In this document: positions 46,670 through 57,985 of the stretch, one piece after another
Layout of the letters: every line of letters begins with the position of its first letter
How positions within the stretch are numbered: the stretch's first letter is position 1
NCBI RefSeq assembly: GCF_008831285.2
Contig: NC_045149.1
Coordinates: forward strand, 10,318,417 to 10,382,416
Direction: 5' to 3'
Origin: Nymphaea colorata
Lineage: Eukaryota; Streptophyta; Magnoliopsida; Nymphaeales; Nymphaeaceae
DNA: 64,000 bases
Notes under the pieces: generated by a model
Seen by the model: only the letters and a program-made list of their open reading frames with translations
Database searches by the model: none
What the model was told of the DNA's origin: nothing
Made by a program: the position numbers and the translations under genes

Positions 46670-49600
46670 ATGAGAGCGCTCTTTCGGACAGCACTGCTCT
46701 CCGTACTCTTCAAGACCCACGGGCATAAGTTCCCTGGACTTCCTTCTGCCCATCACCGGAGGTTCTCTCTGTTCCTCGCTGGGAAGCTCAGGGAAGCCCC
46801 CCGAGGACGAGCGTTCTTCTGCTGCAGCGCGACCATGGGCGACGGCGGCGCCTCCATGGAGAGGCAGTTCGAGGACTTCCGGGCTCTTCTGGACGACTCT
46901 GGAAGCGTCCGTGAGCGAATCCGTTCGGTGGTGTCGGAGGTCGAGTTGGTGGCGAGGGTCATGCAATCCAACCTGCTTCTCGTTCACCATGCCCTAGTTT
47001 CTCCCGGCAAGTGCTTTTCTTTCTTTCGAGGTTTTATAGAGTGTTTTTAGCCTTTTCTGCCTATGGTAGCTCTCTTTGTTCATTTCGGTTTATCTATGTG
47101 GTAGTTTGAAACTTTTTTGGTCGGTTTCTTGAGCTTTCCTATGGTGATGAAATTGTGTGGGCTGTCCATTCAGAGGTGTTGGAGAAGGCTAAGGTTCAGA
47201 TCTCAACTCTTCAGGCGCTTTTTAAGCAGCTCTCTGATATCATCGGCGAACGGCCGGGGCAGTACTACAGGTTGCTTATTGAAAATTCTCTCTGGTTGAC
47301 CTGATTTCGGGGAAGTTGAAGTCTGAATTGGAAGTCTGACTTGTTTCTTGTTCGTACAATGCAATGTATGTAATACGAATAGGTATCATGGAGATTGGAG
47401 AGGAGAAACGCAGTCGGTAGTTTCATCACTTGCTTTTCTTCATTGGCTGGAAACGGAGAATCTACTGACACATGCAGAAGCCGAGGAGAAGCTGGGATGT
47501 ACGGTTCGCTTTTTCAAGTTTTTTCCCCTCCTCTCGGGTTTTTATTTTGAGGGAGACTGGCATGGCTATAAACCATTGCAGATGATGCAGTTTGGTTCGG
47601 CTTGCTAACCGGTTTTGTCTCAGATGGACTTGAGATGAGCGAAGGGAAGTTGCCATGCTGCATAAAAGAGAACTTGTTATTGTATTAGGAAACGTTTTAG
47701 TTTTTTCTGGAAGTTTTCTTCTACGATTATCTTTATATTGATGGTATCGTGGAATCTGAAATAGCTTTTCTGTCTTTGTGGTTACCTGTAATGCAGTGGA
47801 CCCGTCCCAATTTTGTCTTGATATTGAAGACTATCTCATTGGTAAGTGGGTTTGTTGTTTGGGCTACATCTTTGAAAATTGATATTGAAGTTTCCCGGTA
47901 ACAAATGGTGACTTTTCTATTATATGACACTATAGCAGTGATATGGCAGCCTTTTCTTTCTCTCGTGTTTTTCTGTTGAAGAGCCTATACATTCATATGC
48001 AGGAATGACATAGATATCCGCCTACATGTTACTCAAGAATATGCACTTCTTTTCAATAATTATAAATTTTATAGCCACATTTGCAGTCAACCTTTTCAAG
48101 GCTCTTTTGGGAACTTGAAATGGGGATTAATGGTGAGATAAGTTATCCCTAAAAATCTACTGCTGTTTGGGGTTCTGAATTCAGAAGATAGAGTGGAGAT
48201 GGAGATGCAACACCTTTCATCTCCTCTTCAATAATGGTCTCCTGAGGGTGTAGTTGACAAATTCACTCTCATCTCCTATTTCTCCATCAGCACTGCAGCT
48301 CCTATCTGTGTCATTCTTTGCTGTTAGAGAGAGTCTAGAAAGGAAAACGGGCTTTACGTTATATTGGCCATGTCCTGTATTATACTTTGCAAATTATGTT
48401 CATGGGCACATTGTCCCCCTAGGAAGCAGGTTTTATACTTTTTACTAAGCTCTGAGTTAGTTTCATTGCCATCATCTTAATGATTTCCACTGTTGCTTTC
48501 AGTACTAGAAAGTCAACGTTACATTATCGCGTTTGGCTAAATAAGTGAATTTTTCTGGTGGTAGGTGAAAGAGAATGGTTGTCGTTTTCTTTTCTAGAAC
48601 AAGTTTCTTCCTCTTCTTGCCTGGTCACAATTCATTGAAGGAACAATGGTCAACCTCTTATTTTCTTCTGCATATGTCTGTTATTAATCTCATTTTTTTC
48701 TTTTTATTAATCTCATTTTTGTCTTTTTTTCTGTTTGATATTTCTTCTTTACCTAGCTCATTGATTGCCATTGTGGCCTTTATCTTCTTCGTCTCTACTA
48801 TGCACTTCCTTGTTTGTCTTTCTGTCTCATTCTGGATAACTTTTTGGCCATCTTATTTCTCTCATAGGATTTGATGGATGACATGTTACTGATGGTTATC
48901 TAGTTTTATTTTTTGTTTGCTTATGAGTTTCAGAGTTATTTTATTCTTACCTAATTTCTTTAAAATTTTTATCTAATTTCTTTAAAAATTTTACTTAATT
49001 TCTTTAAATTTTTTCAGTTTTTAAAGTCGTCCAAGTTTTTCTCCGGAAAAAAAACATTCGAGAAAGATCTTGCCATTAAAAGCCTGAGAACAATATTTGT
49101 GACAATGATATGTATAAATAGAGATTGACTGAACGAATTCCCATGTACAATGGGAATCCTCTCCACTAACAAGTAACACCCGCCTACTGCAACTATACAC
49201 CCTATAATCAGTCCACATAGTCAATGAAACTTTCTTTCTCTATCTCCATGCACACACACACACATAAATAGGAGTGGAAATCCTCTGGCCAGTTTAAGCT
49301 GCATCCATAGCAGTGCAAAAATAGGTAATATTCGACAATATCATAGAACTAGTTGCTCTTGTTAATTATTGCCAAATATTTAGGCTGTTGTTGAAAATTT
49401 CCTTTATTTTTAACTGGTTATCAACTTGACCATAAATATGTGGTTTTCTCATAGAAGTTTTTTATTTTAAAGTAACCTACACCAGACCATCTAGCTGCAT
49501 CTGCAATTCTACGCAATTTCTTTTCCGAGTTTCATGATTCTGATCGGTCTCAAGATCGCTGAAGCTGCAGAAGCTAGGACTAGCATAGCCACAAATATAA

Positions 49601-52039
49601 CGATTTTTTTGAAAATATCGTGATAGATTGATGAAAAAAATGAAGAAAATGAAAAAAAGGGGAAAATATCGCAATATTTTGAAAATATCATTAAAAATCA
49701 TTTTATCACGATTTTAACGTGATTTTTCGTGATTTTTTTATTTATTTTTTATTTCATTCTGTTTTCATTTTTTCCAACTTTTGTTTCATTGTTTTATTTC
49801 CTCTTGTTTTAGGTAATACTTATTAGTTTTTCATTTCTTGTGTTTTTTACCTAACATTTTGATTTTTTATTTTAAAAAAAAAATCCGAGATTTTCCCCAT
49901 ATTTTTCTGAGAAAAACAACTTTGGCGAAAGATACCCGAGAAAAACCTTGCAATAAAAACCCGAGAACGATATTTGTGGCTATGATTTTGAGAAAATTTA
50001 TCTTGATGATATGGACGTCTGGGGAAGATAATAGCATGTTGCTGATAGTTTTAGTGATCAAGTTTCTTATTTGAGTATGTAACTTGGGGAATGCAGAAGT
50101 GGTAGGGGTATTTAGATCATCCATTAGCATGTTGGTTAAAATATGTGACCTCTATTTTGATACTTCCAAGTTGCTAGATATGCTTCTTAATGGATTGGTA
50201 TTTTATGGTTTGCTGATTCATTGTGCTTTTGCAGGATTATGTTTCATGTCAAATGAACTCGTAAGTATTCAAGAAGCTGTCCATCTGTCACATTTTCTCC
50301 TTTGTCTGCTTTGCTTGTACTTTCAAAATGATTTTTCTTATTCAGTTTTTTCTTTCTACTTTTGCACGTGCTTGGTCCCTCATATGATCTCTACGACTTT
50401 TATTTATAATGCAAATTTGTTTTTGCAGCCCAGATTTGTGGTGAATCAAGTGACAGCAGGCAATTATGATTGCCCGAGGAAAGTGCTCAAGTTCCTGACT
50501 GACCTTCATGCTGCATTTAGGCTGCTCAATCTTCGGAATGACTTCCTGCGCAAGAAGTTCGATAGTAAGTGCACTTTTTGCTTTGATCTTGATGGTGCAA
50601 ATATGTTGCTTGCTTTGATAAACCTGCTACTGTGCAGAAGGTAATGCAATCAGAGTCATAGTTCATTAAGAGAAGCGGCTTAGTTGGAGTTAGTCAGCTA
50701 CTGGATGAAATTAATTGGGTCAGCATAATTTCATCCTGTAACTGAACTTGTAGCAGTAGAATCAGTTTAGATCTGGGTTGGAGTCAGACCCCTGTTGGGG
50801 TAACTGAGTCTTTGTTGGTTTTGAAGGAGGCTTACTAGTCCTAATTCTGCTGGAAGGTCTTTGGTTCTCGTATGCTAAGTGAAAAGAACAAACAGTATTC
50901 ACCAAATTCAATTCTAGCCTACAAGTATTTTTTTTCATTTTACCTGATTATAACTAATTTTATTATATTGAAGGCAGCATTCTGTATCTGTCGGATTTGG
51001 GTGTTCATTGCCTGGATTTTATGTTATGGGAAGCACCAAGTTAGATGTTTGATGGATATGCTTCTATATTCACAGTTCACACCATATTTTTACTATCCAT
51101 GTTGACACTGTATTGCGTGAGAAAGTTTATGTTGGGAGCTAAGTATGCTAATTGTAATCCCTGGCTTGTCTGTCCTTTTCTCGAAGAGTATTTGACGTTT
51201 CAGTCAGAAGAATGACATCAGTCACAAACAAAACTGCAAGAATTTTAGTTGCCTTGAGGAGTTGCTCAGGTGCTGAATATTTCTTTAATCTGTGGAGTAT
51301 CAGTGTTGATCTTCACCAAGGTTGCTGAAGTCCTCCAGACTGCCTAGCGTGAAACTACTGCACCTTTTTGAGAGGAGTAGATGGCTGTGGCCGCCTGGCC
51401 TGGGTATTTGGAACCTGAACCTCCTCAAATTGGGCCCTAGTGAGGACAAGATTCTGTGGGCTGGGCCTGCAGGTGGCCTTGTCGCTGTATGTGGGTTACA
51501 AATACATATATCTTACCACAGCTCACAGAGTCGGTTAGTTCAACTCAGACCCATGAACTGGCTTGAACTGTAGGCAATTTGATCTGTCAAATTCGCTGGT
51601 CAAGTTGTTTGGGTTTCATGGCTGGCTTAGTCCTAGATTAGTGAACTTTAACTGAATGGAAGATGTGATTTCTAATTTATTGCTGCATATGTCTGGGATT
51701 TTCATGCTATAATGTTTGATTCCTTTGTTTCTACGCAACTTTGGTTTGCGTAACTGCGTTGAACAAACACTGCCTATTATGTATCTTTCTTAAGCGTTGT
51801 TATATATTCCATTTCTTGCAAGATGTGATCCTACTGCAGGAAGTTGATCATTGTATGATATTTAATTGGACTATAATAAACTACTATGATCATTCTAAAT
51901 GAAGTTCGTTCTTGTTTCTCCCTTCATGACAGGCCTGAAATACGACTTGAGGAGAGTTGAAGAAGTTTATTATGATGTCAAAATTCGAGGCTTGGGTGGT
52001 GATTCGGTAGACAACTGCACTGAAGGGGATAAGAGTTAA
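46670..52039 (+). CDS. TSN: translin (single-stranded DNA/RNA-binding octamer protein)
   Basis: Translin forms ring octamers that bind single-stranded DNA and RNA and, with TRAX, the C3PO nuclease. Seven exons: 46670-47006, 47174-47270, 47383-47498, 47797-47841, 50235-50260, 50429-50564, 51933-52039; 864 nt, 287 residues, all phases agree. Family hallmarks include MERQFEDFRALLDDSGSVRE, RPGQYYRYHGDWRGETQSVV, LDIEDYLIGLCFMSNELPRF, NYDCPRKVLKFLTDLHAAFR and LRRVEEVYYDVKIRGLG near the C-terminus. The first intron uses a GC donor (CCCG/GCAAGT); phase excludes the nearby GT. The roughly 60-residue N-terminal extension is Arg- and Ser-rich with little acid, like an organellar targeting peptide. In-frame ATGs at 46835 and 46856 give cytosolic-length forms. 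The promoter is interrupted by the hAT insertion. Confidence 0.93.
48945..49018. repeat. three-unit short tandem repeat in translin intron 4
   Basis: Three units of 'taatttctttaaa(a)attttt' stand about 24 bases apart. Confidence 0.6.
49020..49115. mobile_element. truncated Mutator-like MITE copy in translin intron 4
   Basis: 'ttctccggaaaaaaaacatt' through 'gagaacaatatttgtgacaa' matches the right-hand end of the MITE at 15168-15465 and of 49586-49985. The left end is missing. Confidence 0.45.
49586..49985. mobile_element. Mutator-like MITE in translin intron 4
   Basis: Inverted ends CATAGCCACAAATAT on the left and ATATTTGTGGCTATG on the right (15 bp perfect). The AT-rich interior contains 'cccgagaaaaacctt' as in its relatives. 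No target duplication is visible. Confidence 0.6.
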
Positions 52040-52254
52040 GCTTGTAAATTCAAGATCTTCGAAGCTTGAAATTTTGAGATGAAGCATTTGCTTTGCTTTC
52101 ACCTGCAACACTGGTTGAGAAATTCATCGTTGGAGAGCTGAAGCTTTCAGTTGGTGCATTAACGTGCCCCCACCTACCACATTTGACTCCTAGCTTCTGC
52201 AGCTTCAGGGTTGCTCTTTAAAGATTTTCTGTTTACATGTTTTTCAAGTGCTCC

Positions 52255-52990
52255 GATATCGAAATGTGCGTTCAATTTAAAATACTGATTTTTGGTATAA
52301 AATGTGCGTTCAATTTAAAATACTGATTTTTGGTATAACAAGGTTTTTGCCTTTTTAGGCATTCGTATATCTTTCTCAGGATACAGCGGCAGAGTAGGTT
52401 AGGTGAAGGAGGTCCTCCCATGTTGTTAGGTGAAGGAAGGAGGTCTTCTCATGTTGTTAGGTGAAGTTTGAGTTTTAGTAGGGATGTTAACGGATCAAAG
52501 TTTGTTCGAATATATCTTTAACCATATTTATTTTTTCAAATATTCACGTATTCAGATTTGAATGGGAATAAAAGAAAAGGATTATCCAAATCTGAAATAT
52601 GATTTTACATTCTGAATTTCGATCTAAATCTGATTTTTATATTTATATTCGAATCAAAATCTGAATTTTGAATCAGATTTTGCTAATTTTCAAAATGTAA
52701 TAGCATTTTTATTGGATATTTGTCTAAACATGAATCCATTCTAAACGTATATTTGTCTAAACATGAATCCGTTCCGAATCTGTATTTTGCACACGTAGTG
52801 AATGAGCAACATGTTCTTATGGAGGTCCTGAGTTCGTTCCAACTCTAATTGCAAGTCCGCTGGCATGACATCAATAAACCAGTCAATGAGATGTTGGTGA
52901 CTCCAGTCAATGAGATGTTGGTGACTCTGACGAGATATTTATGTATATTTAAATCTGATGAGATATTTATGTATATTTAAATCTGATCTG
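52255..52990. repeat. cluster of short tandem duplications downstream of translin
   Basis: Direct duplications: 52262/52300 (period 38), 52395-52465 (about 34), 52716/52749 (33), 52881/52903 (about 23) and 52932/52960 (28). The stretch 52480-53040 also carries 'gaatctgaat/gatttgaat' phrases beginning TAGGGATGTTAACGG, reminiscent of non-autonomous hAT-type elements. Confidence 0.65.
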
Positions 52991-53040
52991 AATTCGATTG
53001 GATGTCATTTATTAAATCTGGATCTGATTCGATTTTTAAA

Positions 53041-53924
53041 TCGACCTTGAGCAGTGAAGGCTTGACATTCACTAGCTCAACCTTTAGTGGATGGTGAAGT
53101 GACGCTATTTCCTTCTACCCTCATCGTCATGTGGGTTGAGGTTCCATCCCTCACAATTTCCCATCCACGATTATAGCAGCCTTTTGCTGAAAATGCTTGA
53201 TTAAGTCTATTTTAGCAATTAAGCACCTGTTATTCTTGTTGTTGCAGCTGTGACATCATACTCCTATCTTTTGATTTGAACGGTTTGAGTTGCTCCCATT
53301 ACTTTTATGTCCATTGTTCAACGCCCCTCCCTGACTTGCTTCCATAAACTCTTTCCCTTTTGAATTGAAGGGCTAGTTCTGGTTTTTGTTGTTTCACTTG
53401 AACTTTTGATTTGGGAAACATTTGAGTTCCAAAAGCGACTTGTCCGCCAATGGTCACCGTGTAAATTTTTTTTATTAGTTTCGTAATTTTGAAGTGACGT
53501 AGCATAGCTAGTCAGACTAAGAGTAAAAGTTCATTCATTAGTTCGATTTTTATGGGTGCTACTCTTATGAACTTCAAATAGTAGATGCATTACAATTAGT
53601 TGACATATGTCTCACTTCCAACTCAGGTTCCAAAATAGCCCTAACCACAAAGGCAAGGGGAAATGGGTTATTCTTAACCTCTCATCAGATCACCATAATT
53701 TTCAAGTGATGCAACTATCTTTAGGTAGGAGGGGGTTGGGGGCTGAAAATGGACATGGTAGCCTCATATCCATTTCCTAAGCACGAGAGAGTCCGAGACC
53801 TTGAATGATCTTTGGCGTGGCTTCAACTGCAAGTTCATCGCACATATGCTTAGCTCCTTGCTCCTTATACATTGAAAGACATCTGAGTTTCCCTTTCCCT
53901 TTTATGCAGTTTTGATTTCTCATG
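53041..53924. other. intergenic, nothing recognised
   Basis: No convincing coding frame, RNA gene or transposon end. Confidence 0.4.
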
Positions 53925-54175
53925 CTCGGTTAAAATAAAAAAAATATTTTTAAAAATATAAAATAAAATTTTTAAATATAAAATATATTTTTAATAATAA
54001 AATATATATTATTACTAAAAATAATAATATTATTAAATAACTTATCAGGCAGAATCAAGCCCCGTCAGGCCGGCCCGACCTGGGCTGGCCAAGGACAGTT
54101 TTTTCGTGCCAAAACTAGGGCATGATCAGGCCGGGTGCCGGATATTAGTTGGGTATCTAGCCTGATGTCCAACCC
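53925..54175. repeat. dispersed AT-core/GC-arm element, copy 2
   Basis: An AT core (about 53930-54045) is followed by a GC arm with 'caggccggcccgacctggg' and 'ttttttcgtgccaaaac', and then 'gtccaaccctat'. The order matches 310-560 and 54605-54965. Confidence 0.4.
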
Positions 54176-54604
54176 TATTTGGAGTGTCCCCCACCTCTTT
54201 CGGGGTCTTCAACCTTTTGAGTTTTGACTTGAAAAATTGAAAATTTCACGTGTCCATAATAAAAGTGAAACTACAGCAATGTTTGCCTCAAGGACATATA
54301 TTCAAATAGGCTAGCTTGGGATGCATTGTAAGCAGAGCCACTTTGCTCGTTGGCCATTTCAAAAATCCAAGTGTGAAAGGTAGGTCTTAAATGCAAGTTG
54401 AAGCATGTGGAGATCTCGCCATCTAGATCTCCTTCTAATACATACATGACCTTAGACCTCTCTCTCCCCAAAGGAGTGAAATTAATCCTTTTGCTCACCG
54501 AAAAACTAGAGCAATGTTCTTTTGATATTTTGGTAGTTCAACAAAAGTTAAGCAAATATTACATACGAAATGAGTTTATATATAGATATTTTTATTGAAT
54601 GTTT

Positions 54605-54965
54605 AAGGCTCACTGCGGTTAAGCCTAAGCATGGGGCTCGGCTCCCGGTGAGTATCCGGCACCTGGCCTGACTCGAGCCCAAAAAAAAGGGCATCAGGTT
54701 GACCTGATAATTTATCGAGCTGGCTTGGGTGAGCTCGATAAGCTCAGGTGGGGCTGGATAATATTTTTTTAATATATATATATATATAAATATAATTATA
54801 ATATGTTATTAAGATTAATTATATTTATTTATTATTTAATATATATTTTTTAGATTAAACGGAACGAGTTCGAGCTCGAGTTTTAAGTATCGAGTTGGGC
54901 CCAAGCTTGGGTTTCGGGTGTTGGGTCAAGCCGACTTCTTCTCGGGCCGGCTTAACTGTAGTTGT
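54605..54965. repeat. dispersed AT-core/GC-arm element, copy 3
   Basis: GC arms on both sides ('gctcggctcccggtgagtat' and 'cgacttcttctcgggccgg') enclose an AT core containing 'gattaattatatttattta', closely like the core of 310-560. Terminal nucleotides are unresolved. Confidence 0.45.
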
Positions 54966-55090
54966 TGGAAAGCATGATCGCTATGCTTTACAACACTTGG
55001 GGAAAAACTCTAGGCTTACTGTAGTTGTTGGAGGCAAACTAAGATTAGCATGATCGCTATGCTTTACAACACTTGGGAAAAACTCAAGTC
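54955..55090. repeat. tandem duplication, period about 65 bp
   Basis: 'actgtagttgttgga' and 'agcatgatcgctatgctttac' followed by 'aacacttgg' occur at 54955-55000 and again at 55018-55075; the second copy carries a short insertion. Confidence 0.7.
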
Positions 55091-55627
55091 ACATTGTGAG
55101 AAAGCTCAGAGTGGTAGATCCATATGAACCAAAAAAAAAAAAGTTGTTTGCATGTAGTTGTGCCAACTTGATCCATGATTTCTTCTCAACACCCTTTTGG
55201 TTAAAAGGTTGAATTGTTTGCATGTCGTTCAACCAATTAATTCAATATATTCTTCATCTTTTCAAAACTACTTGCCTCAATCTGTTAAAGAAAAAAAAAA
55301 TTAAATCAGCAAAGTTAATTAAAAGAACAAAATGCTTAAGCGAAAGGGCGAGATGGTTTGTCCAAAGCGATGAGGGAGGGAAGGTTTAAGAAACCCTAAT
55401 ATTCTCGTTTTGAACGCAGGAACTAAGTCTGAATTATGCACCTTTGACTTCGAATATGCAATAACCAGGTTGAGGTTAGGTCTACTTTGAATTCGTACCT
55501 CTGCTGAGCTTCCCTTGCCGAATGCTCGATTATGCAATAACGAGGTTGAGCGGAGGTCTACTTTCTCAAACCCTAATTTTGCCTCTGTAACTCTGTTGAG
55601 CTTCCCTTCCCTAATTCCCTTTCCTCC

Positions 55628-55630
<3 letters not shown>

Positions 55631-55673
<43 letters not shown>

Positions 55674-55686
55674 AGTGTGTGTGTGT
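55631..55686. repeat. (CT)n(GT)n microsatellite in the mTERF leader
   Basis: About 20 CT units followed by a GT run, ending some 26 bases before the start codon, so probably within the 5' untranslated region. Confidence 0.85.
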
Positions 55687-55711
55687 ACAGCTGCTGCTGG
55701 CAGTGGTGGTG

Positions 55712-56872
55712 ATGATGAATCTCATTCGGCAAAACCCATCTTTGAAGGCCATTCCTTTTGCAAGTTTGAGGCGCTGGTTGTTGCCATTTTCCACCGCCAT
55801 CAATGGGAACCACCAATGTCCATCCCCACCCCCATCGTCGTCTCCTCTGAAGGGGTCATCTTTTAGTGTGCTTGACTATCTCACAAGCTCATGTGGGTTC
55901 CCTTCGGATGAGGCTTTACGTATATCTGAAAAGCTAGGAAACAGCGGTTGCGCTGAAACTGCTGTTGAGATCGTCAATTTCTTGAAAGCTAGTGGTTTCA
56001 CGGATGCCCACATGAAGAAGCTCATTGGTTATTACCCAAAAGTGCTGGAGGCTGCCTTGGAGGATGACCTAAAACCCAAGATCAAGGTGTTTCAGGGTTT
56101 GGGTGTCTCTGGAGTCCGCCTCGCAGATCTGATTATCTCGCAAGCAGCGTACCTCAGCAGAGATATCGAGAAATGGATGTTGCCATCCATCGCTTACCTC
56201 AAGACCTTGCTTTCTAGTGATGAGGACGTCGTCAGGGCGCTCAGGAACTCCGGTTGGTGCTTTTCATGTGATGTCAGGAAAAGGATGGAGCCCAACATCT
56301 CGATTCTGCATCGTTGCGGCCTTCCTCATGAGAGTGTGTTGAAGTTCATGGTAAGGAAGCCTAGGCTTTTGATGGTGAAACCCGACAGGCTTGAGGAAAT
56401 GATTAAGAAGGCCTACGAGTTAGGATTTCAGCATGGCTCTGGGATGTTGCCTCAGGCGGTTTGGGTCATCTCCTCAATGAATCAAGGTACTTGGGATGCC
56501 AAATTTGAACTCTTGAAGAGCTTTGGGTTGAACGAAGAACAAATAGTTTTGACGTTTCAGAAATGTCCGTATTTCCTGTCAATGTCCGAGACGAAAATGA
56601 AGAGAGCTTTGAGGTTCTTCATGGACGAGCTTAAATTCACGCCTTCAGACGTAGCGGTGAACTCGAACATGATGAGGTTGAGCATGGACAAGAGAATCAT
56701 TCCTCGTCTTTCTTTAGTGAAATTGTTGTTATCGAAGGAGCTTCTGAAAAGAAGTTTGAGTATGTCGACCATCTTGGTTATGAGTGAAAATAAATTCTAC
56801 AAAGACTATGTGCTCAAGTACAAGGACGAGGATCCTGATGTTTTTGACCTTTATGAAAGGTTGAGAAAATGA
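55712..56872 (+). CDS. mTERF family protein (organellar gene-expression regulator)
   Basis: Plant mTERF proteins are imported into mitochondria or plastids and bind nucleic acid through repeated helical motifs to control transcription, splicing or ribosome function. A single exon of 386 residues, intronless like many plant mTERF genes. ATG codons at 55712 and 55715 are the first available in frame; the open frame continues upstream only through GTG codons in the dinucleotide repeat. The N-terminus (MMNLIRQNPSLK, then FASLRRWLLPF) is basic and suits an organelle presequence. mTERF repeats run from about residue 55 to 350, for example FLKASGFTDAHMKKLIGYYP, VLKFMVRKPRLLMVKPDRLE and FGLNEEQIVLTFQKCPYFLS. 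The family is large, so the individual member cannot be named. Confidence 0.92.
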   Translation: MMNLIRQNPSLKAIPFASLRRWLLPFSTAINGNHQCPSPPPSSSPLKGSSFSVLDYLTSSCGFPSDEALRISEKLGNSGCAETAVEIVNFLKASGFTDAHMKKLIGYYPKVLEAALEDDLKPKIKVFQGLGVSGVRLADLIISQAAYLSRDIEKWMLPSIAYLKTLLSSDEDVVRALRNSGWCFSCDVRKRMEPNISILHRCGLPHESVLKFMVRKPRLLMVKPDRLEEMIKKAYELGFQHGSGMLPQAVWVISSMNQGTWDAKFELLKSFGLNEEQIVLTFQKCPYFLSMSETKMKRALRFFMDELKFTPSDVAVNSNMMRLSMDKRIIPRLSLVKLLLSKELLKRSLSMSTILVMSENKFYKDYVLKYKDEDPDVFDLYERLRK

Positions 56873-57690
56873 ATTTTGGATGGAAGATTTCCTACTGATA
56901 AAGCAAGCTCAAGGGTTCATTTGCTCAAGTATTTTTCATCTCTGGCGTGTGCACATATGGTTTTCTACAACCAGAAAGCCAATGGTTGGGACGAAGCTTC
57001 GCAGCATTTCTAACAGTCAAGGTGAGGACAGCTTGTTTCCATCAATCAAGTTGTACTTTACTAGTTACACTGGTTGAGGGGCAATAGAATTGCTGAGAGA
57101 AACCGCTCTATATGTTCGGTTTTGTTAGATACTAATGTCTCTGTAAACTTGGAAAATCGGACCTTTGTATGGAAAATGTGTTCTTTCTGTCAAGTACCAT
57201 TCTTCCTGGCCTGTTTTCTCTGCCCTGCACAATCTTCTTCTTCTTCTTCTTTGGCAACGAGAGTCCAGATTTTGTTTGAGCTGGAACTTTAGCCATTTGA
57301 AAACACGACTCAAGCGCACTTGGATGCAGAACTTCGTGGAGGAGCCTTCTGGCTCCCTTTACTTGAAATTTTGTCGACTCATGTTTATCAATGCTACTTA
57401 TCTAGTAGGATATTTTTTATCCTAAGCGTATGTGCCTGGGGTGGGGAAGAGCGCGTGTACAGTTTTTTGCTAGATACTGATGCTGTATAGCTCAAATTCA
57501 CAGAGTGCCACATTAAGAAGGTTACTAGAGTGTCTCTCTTTAGATTTTACTGTTAAGCCTTTTTTATGCTTTTGTTGGAAGCTACCAGCAGACAAATTCA
57601 ACATTATTGAAGTATTTATTTCTGAAATTGACTTTTAGAACCATCATCTAACATGGTAGATTAGGATCAGGTTCTGATATTAGCTGGACA
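56873..57690 (+). other. mTERF 3' flank
   Basis: Non-coding, with a short (TTC)n tract at about 57234-57252. The 3' untranslated region probably lies here. Confidence 0.4.
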
Positions 57691-57692
57691 AA

Positions 57693-57985
57693 TTACATAA
57701 ATTTAAAACTATATGTACAATTTTCGACCTTTTTACCTATTTGTCTTTTTCCTCTTTGGGTTGTGTAAGATTTGCCTGAGTTGCAGTGAGGAGTCTTAGT
57801 TATCCTATATTCTGATGTATTAGTTTCTTCAGCCTGATGGTTAGTATCGGCCTGATTCTTTACATTTGGTTTCTGGGGTGATTGATGCCCTGAGCTTAAC
57901 ATGAGACCTGGAGAGATTGACACACTGCTGATTGCATCAACCCTAAGTGCTTGAATCCCTCTGAACTTCCCATACTCACCAGGAA
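57693..57985 (-). other. unidentified minus-strand frame with protein-like composition
   Basis: From about 57985 down to 57693 the minus strand reads SRLPGEYGKFRGIQALRVDA, then ISSVSISPGLMLSSGHQSPQ and a hydrophilic tail. An AG precedes it. A further exon-like stretch, SSFKNNSYACPFSNDQGPAE, lies at about 58400-58320, also after an AG. These could be exons of an unknown minus-strand gene or relic between 57.7 and 59.6 kb. I recognise no family and cannot link the pieces. Confidence 0.25.

Noticed and set aside
46541-46990. 149-residue minus-strand open frame overlapping translin exon 1
   Set aside because: It is antisense to a GC-rich first exon and has no recognisable protein features.
49838-50074. 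Short open frame next to the translin intron 4 MITE
   Set aside because: Low-complexity sequence of the MITE and intron; no coding signal.
52255-52465. Possible CRISPR-like regular repeats
   Set aside because: These are adjacent two-copy tandem duplications without unique spacers, in a plant nuclear context.
55319-55816. 165-residue minus-strand open frame with an Arg-Glu repeat
   Set aside because: The repeat is the antisense of the (CT)n microsatellite; the remainder overlaps the mTERF start.
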